In this document: positions 5,725 through 9,416 of the stretch, piece after piece | Layout of the letters: every line of letters starts with the position of its first letter | Position numbering within the stretch: the stretch's first letter is position 1 | Assembly (NCBI GenBank): GCA_964484515.1 | Contig: CAZAGT010000191.1 | Coordinates: 1 to 9,416 of the forward strand | Length of the DNA stretch: 9,416 nt | DNA from: CAZAGT01 sp964484515 | Lineage (GTDB): Bacteria > Desulfobacterota > DSM-4660 > Desulfatiglandales > HGW-15 | Reading direction: 5' to 3' | Position numbers and translations under genes: made by a program | The notes under the pieces: model-generated | The model's database searches: none | What the model was told of the DNA's origin: nothing | The model's input: only the letters and a program-made list of their open reading frames with translations

Positions 5725-7986
5725 ATGAACGAAAAATATATTGAAAGAATTGCTCAGGAATTGAGCATCAAAACGAAGCAAGTGAGGGCGACAGCAGATC
5801 TGTTCGAAGGTGGCGCGACGGTGCCGTTTATCGCCCGCTATAGAAAGGAGGCCACCGGTTCATTGGATGAGGTGATCGTCACCGCCATCCGCAACAGGAT
5901 GGGCCAGCTCCAGGAGCTGGACAGGAGGCGCGACGCAATACTCACATCCTTAGCTGAACGGGAGCTACTCACGGCCGACCTGGAAAAGAAAGTCCTGGAC
6001 GCTGAGAGCCTATCGCTACTGGAGGATATCTATTTACCGTTCCGCCCAAAGCGCCGCACCCGGGCCATGGTGGCAAAGGAAAAAGGACTTGAACCCCTGG
6101 CCGAGACACTCTTCAAACAGGCGCGCCAAACGAAGCCACGTGTAGAGGCGGCCGCTTATGTGAACCTCGAAAAGGGGGTCGAAAAAGTGGAAGACGCCCT
6201 AGCCGGCGCCCGAGACATCATTGCCGAATGGATAAACGAAGATCCCGAGGCGCGCCGGAAATTGCGAGCAATGTATACCCAAAAAGGTGTTTTTCGGACA
6301 TCCGTTATAGCTGACAAAGAGACCGCGGGTGCCAAGTTCAGAGACTACTTTGATTGGCAAGAACCGTTGTCCTCAGCGCCCTCCCACAGGGTGCTGGCCA
6401 TGTTTCGCGGTGAAAAGGAGGGCTTTCTAAACCTGCGGATAGCTCCCCCTGAAGAGGAGGCCTTATCGCTGCTAGAGACCCTCTTTGTTAGAGGGAATGG
6501 TCCCGCCGTCAAAGAGATTAAGGCCGCAGCTCATGACGCCTACAAACGACTACTTTCCCGGTCGATGGAGACAGAGATACGTTCGGAGGCCAAGAAGCGT
6601 TCCGACACCGAAGCGATCCGCGTCTTTGCGAATAACCTCCGCGAGGTCTTACTCGCCCCGCCTCTCGGCCAAAAAAAGGTCCTCGCCATCGACCCGGGTA
6701 TCCGCACCGGCTGCAAGGTAGCCTGTCTCGATCGCCAGGGAAATCTGTTGGAGACGGCAATGATTTATCCTCTCGGGTCTGCAGGCGAGAAGGCCGGGGC
6801 GGCCAAGAAGCTGATGGAACTGTACGAGACCTACCAGTTTGAAGCTGTCGCGGTGGGAAACGGCACGGGAGGAAGGGAGAGCGAGGCCTTTGTCAAGAAT
6901 CTTGATTTTCCCGAGGTGGTACCGATCGTCATGGTCAATGAGAGCGGTGCGTCCGTCTATTCGGCCTCTGAGACCGCTCGCTTGGAGTTTCCAGATCTGG
7001 ACGTTTCCTTCCGCGGAGCCATTTCTATTGGTAGGCGCCTGATGGATCCCCTGGCGGAATTGGTGAAGATTGATCCAAAGTCGATTGGTGTCGGTCAATA
7101 CCAGCACGATGTAAACCAACAAACCCTTAGGGAGAGTCTGGATGATGTGGTGGTGAGCTGTGTCAATGCGGTAGGAGTGGAGGTCAACACCGCCAGCGAA
7201 CAACTCCTTACGTATGTCTCGGGGCTCCGCCCTCAACTGGCAAAGAACATCGTCGCATACAGACATGCGAACGGAGCCTTGTCTTCACGGGAGGATCTAA
7301 AGCGCATACCGCGTCTAGGACCCAAGGCCTTCGAGCAGGCTGCAGGTTTTCTTAGAATCAGAGACAGTCGCAATCCGCTCGATGCCAGTGCCGTCCATCC
7401 TGAGTCCTATCCCGTTGTGGCTGCCATCGCCTCTGATCTTGGCTGTGAACTCAGCGATCTGATCGGGAATGAGGAACTCAGCGAAAAGATCGATCTCCGC
7501 AAATACGTGAGTGACAGTGTTGGAATCCCTACTCTGGAGGACATCTTTGCCGAGTTAGTCAAGCCGGGGCGTGATCCCCGGGAGCAATTTGAGACGTTCG
7601 AATTCAAGGAAGGGGTTGAGAAGCTCAGCGATCTCAGACCCGGCATGAGGCTTCCCGGGATCGTCACCAACGTAACGGCCTTTGGGGCGTTTGTCGATAT
7701 CGGCGTTCATCAGGACGGCTTGGTTCATAAGAGCCAGCTAAGAGAAGGTTTTGTCAAGGACCCCTACAAGATTGTAAAGGTCAACCAGAGGGTCTTCGTG
7801 ACCGTCCTGGCCCTCGACTTAGAGCGGAATCGAATATCGTTGTCTATGAAAGAAGAAGCTGGGCGCAGAGCGGACACGGACAAAAAAACTCCGAGGCGGC
7901 CTGACGGAAACCGCAAAGCCAGGAAGACGAGGGCCCCTGAAAGGTCACCCTTCAACAATCCATTCGCAGCAGCACTCAAGGAATAG
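5725..7986 (+). CDS. tex: RNA-binding transcription accessory protein Tex
   Basis: A 753-residue Tex of full length. The order is the Tex N-terminal helical region (1 to about 190, with FIARYRKEATGSLDE near 35-49 and YLPFRPKRRTRA near 103-114), a central linker, the YqgF/RNase H-like domain starting VLAIDPGIRTGCK at 319-331, the QYQHDV motif at 458-463, tandem helix-hairpin-helix elements about 493-548, and an S1 RNA-binding domain at about 640-709 (GIVTNVTAFGAFVDIG, LVHKSQL, ISLSMK). A basic, probably disordered tail (710-753) follows. Tex binds structured or single-stranded RNA and affects transcription and virulence genes in several bacteria, as a homologue of eukaryotic Spt6. The start ATG has only weak upstream GGAG. 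It is transcribed away from HU and has a long leader with an inverted repeat. Confidence 0.96.
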   Translation: MNEKYIERIAQELSIKTKQVRATADLFEGGATVPFIARYRKEATGSLDEVIVTAIRNRMGQLQELDRRRDAILTSLAERELLTADLEKKVLDAESLSLLEDIYLPFRPKRRTRAMVAKEKGLEPLAETLFKQARQTKPRVEAAAYVNLEKGVEKVEDALAGARDIIAEWINEDPEARRKLRAMYTQKGVFRTSVIADKETAGAKFRDYFDWQEPLSSAPSHRVLAMFRGEKEGFLNLRIAPPEEEALSLLETLFVRGNGPAVKEIKAAAHDAYKRLLSRSMETEIRSEAKKRSDTEAIRVFANNLREVLLAPPLGQKKVLAIDPGIRTGCKVACLDRQGNLLETAMIYPLGSAGEKAGAAKKLMELYETYQFEAVAVGNGTGGRESEAFVKNLDFPEVVPIVMVNESGASVYSASETARLEFPDLDVSFRGAISIGRRLMDPLAELVKIDPKSIGVGQYQHDVNQQTLRESLDDVVVSCVNAVGVEVNTASEQLLTYVSGLRPQLAKNIVAYRHANGALSSREDLKRIPRLGPKAFEQAAGFLRIRDSRNPLDASAVHPESYPVVAAIASDLGCELSDLIGNEELSEKIDLRKYVSDSVGIPTLEDIFAELVKPGRDPREQFETFEFKEGVEKLSDLRPGMRLPGIVTNVTAFGAFVDIGVHQDGLVHKSQLREGFVKDPYKIVKVNQRVFVTVLALDLERNRISLSMKEEAGRRADTDKKTPRRPDGNRKARKTRAPERSPFNNPFAAALKE

Positions 7987-8072
7987 ATGAAAGGTACCTG
8001 TTTAGCTGTTTGAAATTCATCCAAGCGTGATCCGACCGCCTTTTATCGAGGAGGGAGAGACGGAGGTATCGT

Positions 8073-8276
8073 ATGGTCCGAGAAACTCAGGAGAAGCGTT
8101 TCGGAAGGGTCGCCGTGGAGAAAGGCTTCGTGACGCCGGAGCAGATTCTCGAAGCGATGAGGGCTCAAATCCTGGAGGAAGTCGAACAGGGGAAACACAG
8201 ACGCATAGGCGCCATCCTCATGGACCAAAGAGCCATGACCAAGAAGCAGATCGATGAGGTTCTTGACGCTATGTGA
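8073..8276 (+). CDS. Small MshEN-like helical protein
   Basis: A 67-residue protein, FGRVAVEKGFVTPEQILEAM near 10-29 and RRIGAILMDQRAMTKKQIDEVL near 43-64. This two-part helical pattern (G-x-hydrophobic-hydrophobic-x-x-x-G/A-hydrophobic-T-x-x-Q-hydrophobic) resembles the N-terminal MshEN/GspE-II domains of type II secretion and type IV pilus ATPases, which in some proteins bind cyclic-di-GMP. Here it stands alone without an ATPase. A good GGAGG (8062-8066) lies six bases before the ATG. It is 86 bases after tex with no clear terminator between, so co-transcription is possible. Function is not known; a signalling or adaptor role is inference. Confidence 0.8.
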   Translation: MVRETQEKRFGRVAVEKGFVTPEQILEAMRAQILEEVEQGKHRRIGAILMDQRAMTKKQIDEVLDAM

Positions 8277-8470
8277 ACCCACCGGCTACCATCAGGTATC
8301 TTCTCTTTGGGTTCGGCCCCTGTCATGATTCGATTCAGCCTGAGGCAGGCCGGGACAGAATCCCCGATGTCATTTTGTAGTAATCAATCCGCCCGAGCTG
8401 CCGATGTTTTACTAACAATGGATGATCGATTCATAGATCCGCCGTCACAAGTCAAGGGAGGCTTTGATTT

Positions 8471-8728
8471 ATGGAAGGAACCATCGCGGAACTGGTGATC
8501 GAGGCGCTAATGGTCTTGGGCCGTGCCTTCATGATCGTTCTGTACTTGGCTCTTGGGTTTAAGATATTCAGGGCAGAAACCAGGATCGGGGAGAAACTCG
8601 TGTACCTCTCAGCCTGGATCTTGGCGCCGGTTCTCTTCTATGGGTTCTTATCCAGCGACCTCTTTATGATTAATTTCGCCTGCGCAACGATAGCAAGCAT
8701 CGGCTTCCTAGAAATTGTACGTAGCTAG
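8471..8728 (+). CDS. Small membrane protein, uncharacterised
   Basis: An 85-residue protein with three hydrophobic stretches, about 9-32 (VIEALMVLGRAFMIVLYLAL), 43-60 (LVYLSAWILAPVLFYGFL) and 63-82 (LFMINFACATIASIGFLEIV), joined by a charged loop RAETRIGEK. This predicts an inner-membrane protein with two or three helices. I do not recognise the family. AGGGAGG (8455-8461) lies nine bases before the ATG, which supports the start. It is separated by about 195 bases from the small MshEN-like gene and has no downstream terminator with a T-run; GTTTTC/GAAAAC just after the stop is a weak inverted repeat. Confidence 0.7.
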   Translation: MEGTIAELVIEALMVLGRAFMIVLYLALGFKIFRAETRIGEKLVYLSAWILAPVLFYGFLSSDLFMINFACATIASIGFLEIVRS

Positions 8729-8998
8729 TTTTCTTCAAACGAAAACGCTCGACTTCTACCCTCTTGGCCTTTCGGGTCTCAGCCCTGCCACCATGCCATG
8801 CGTGGTATCTTCGACTGGCGTCGTCCGTCACAACTTGGCGTCCACTGGCCTTCTTTCCTGCAAAAGCGTTCGGAAACTAGGGGTTTTGGCCTGAGATCTC
8901 TTTGGGTGAAACCGAGGGGCATTCTCCACCGGGGTTAGGGGTGAGATNNNNNNNNNNTTGAGCAGGGATGTCGCTGTTCCTAACGGAGGCAAAACAAA
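8729..8998. other. Gene-free stretch containing an assembly gap
   Basis: No reading frame with a family signature or ribosome binding site is seen on either strand, apart from frames that cross the unknown bases. The gap at 8948-8957 is of unknown true size, so a gene broken by it cannot be excluded. Confidence 0.5.
8948..8957. other. Assembly gap (10 N)
   Basis: Ten consecutive undetermined bases. A run of exactly ten is typical of scaffold padding, so the join between the left part and the last 459 bases is not sequence-proven. Confidence 0.95.
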
Positions 8999-9056
8999 AG
9001 CCCCTGAGATCCAAGACAAACGAGGCGTCGATCGAAGCCGAACGATCTCAGGGGCT
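8991..9056 (-). terminator. Strong minus-strand intrinsic terminator
   Basis: AGCCCCTGAGATC (8999-9011) and GATCTCAGGGGCT (9044-9056) form a perfect 13-bp stem. On the minus strand the stem is followed by TTTGTTTTG, giving a stem plus T-rich tail. The 32-base loop contains the palindrome TCGATCGA. It would end a transcript coming from the right. Confidence 0.6.
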
Positions 9057-9170
9057 CCGAGATGGGTCACATCCTTTATCAACAGCCAGTTGGAGAATTG
9101 AGGAACGATACGTCGTGTTCAGCCCAACCAGAGCGATAATGAGGCCCAGCAGATAGTATCTAATCATCAT
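9048..9170 (-). CDS. Candidate 40-aa membrane peptide
   Basis: From ATG at 9170 (a second ATG follows at once) the minus strand encodes 40 residues beginning MMIRYYLLGLIIALVGLN, a short basic start followed by a hydrophobic segment, then a polar tail ending CDPSRSP. The TGA lies inside the right arm of the terminator at 8991-9056, a compact arrangement expected for a real short message. Against it, the nearest AGGAGG (about 9188-9193) is some 17 bases before the ATG, and no family is recognised. A TTGACT with weak TACACA 17 bases on (9222-9194) could be its promoter. It may also be a remnant of a longer gene. Confidence 0.3.
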   Translation of the reverse strand: MMIRYYLLGLIIALVGLNTTYRSSILQLAVDKGCDPSRSP

Positions 9171-9416
9171 AAGGAAATGACCCAGCCGCCTCCTGTGTAT
9201 TAAATCGGGGAAGGAAAGTCAAGCAAATAGATTGCGACCGTCATACCGAAATCACCCTGGGCAATGGGAAGCACAGGCGTCCCTTCACCTTCAGGACAAA
9301 CTGAAGGGCACCGAAGATAACCTCCTAGAGAAAGGAGTGAAAAGGGGAGTCAGTCGAATTTCTGTGCATTCGGATTGAGGATGGAGGTTTACCCGCCTTT
9401 GGCGGTGTTTGAGGCA
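9171..9416. other. Right-end stretch with small hairpins, no gene seen
   Basis: No convincing gene. Three small hairpins are present: CCTTCAG/CTGAAGG (9288-9307, loop of six), CTCCT/AGGAG near 9322-9337, and CCGCC/GGCGG (9393-9405, loop TTT) followed by TGTTT near the window end. A gene may begin just beyond the edge. Confidence 0.4.

Noticed and set aside
6649..7266. 205-aa minus-strand frame opposite tex
   Set aside because: It is a shadow of the YqgF/HhH coding region of tex, with no independent signature.
8275..8314. GAACCCA/TGGGTTC inverted repeat after the MshEN-like gene as a terminator
   Set aside because: No T-run follows and the loop is 26 bases, so it is not a convincing terminator.
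8307..8498. 63-aa plus-strand frame between the two small genes
   Set aside because: It overlaps the start of the 85-aa membrane-protein gene, which has the better ribosome binding site, and it has no recognisable features.
4734..9106. Shared 13-mer GAATTGAGGAACG near 4736 and 9095, considered as ends of a mobile element
   Set aside because: One shared 13-mer is expected by chance in a window this long, and no transposase or target duplication is seen.
9393..9405. CCGCC/GGCGG hairpin as a terminator at the right edge
   Set aside because: The stem is only five base pairs and is followed by TGTTTG rather than a T-run; no gene precedes it.

Overview
The window looks like a bacterial chromosome segment, most likely from a Desulfobacterota (deltaproteobacterial) or related genome, probably a metagenome or draft assembly because a 10-base run of N marks a gap at 8948-8957. 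The lineage guess is inference. It rests on the gene mix (bactofilin, HU-type protein with a lysine-rich tail, Tex, TRAP permease, a stand-alone MshEN-like small protein), moderate GC content and G/C-rich palindromes between genes. No rRNA or tRNA gene, CRISPR array, transposase gene or phage gene was found.

Left part (1-2485, minus strand): a 181-aa putative zincin metallopeptidase reads toward a two-gene unit made of a TRAP transporter large permease (dctM) and the first 163 residues of an isocitrate lyase/PEP mutase family lyase that leaves the window. The lyase Shine-Dalgarno site overlaps the dctM stop codon, so the two are probably translated together: one imports an organic acid and the other probably cleaves a 2-hydroxy-dicarboxylate type substrate. 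dctM has no dctQ or dctP beside it. A Fur-box-like palindrome (15 of 19 positions by eye) lies over the -10 of a sigma70-like promoter placed exactly between the zincin stop and dctM. This is the most notable regulatory signal of the window.

Middle (2486-4998): a gene-free stretch ends in a clear intrinsic terminator (2795-2827). It is followed on the plus strand by a bactofilin and an exported MORN-repeat protein with its own terminator (4244-4273). A 780-bp stretch with no convincing gene follows. It carries at least three strong inverted repeats, one of them a perfect 16-bp stem.

Right part (4999-9416): an HU-family nucleoid protein (minus) and the RNA-binding transcription factor Tex (plus) are divergent, with back-to-back candidate promoters between them. 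Tex has a leader with a 9-bp inverted repeat. Tex is followed by two small plus-strand genes, a 67-aa MshEN-like protein and an 85-aa membrane protein. The last 690 bases hold no large gene, only a candidate 40-aa membrane peptide on the minus strand whose stop codon lies inside a strong minus-strand terminator, plus small hairpins.

Most genes are recognisable family members. No clear new multi-gene system is visible. The points worth a second look are the Fur-like control of a dctQ-less TRAP/lyase unit, the stand-alone zincin, the gene-poor hairpin-rich intergenic regions and the possible small-protein or small-RNA units next to orphan terminators.
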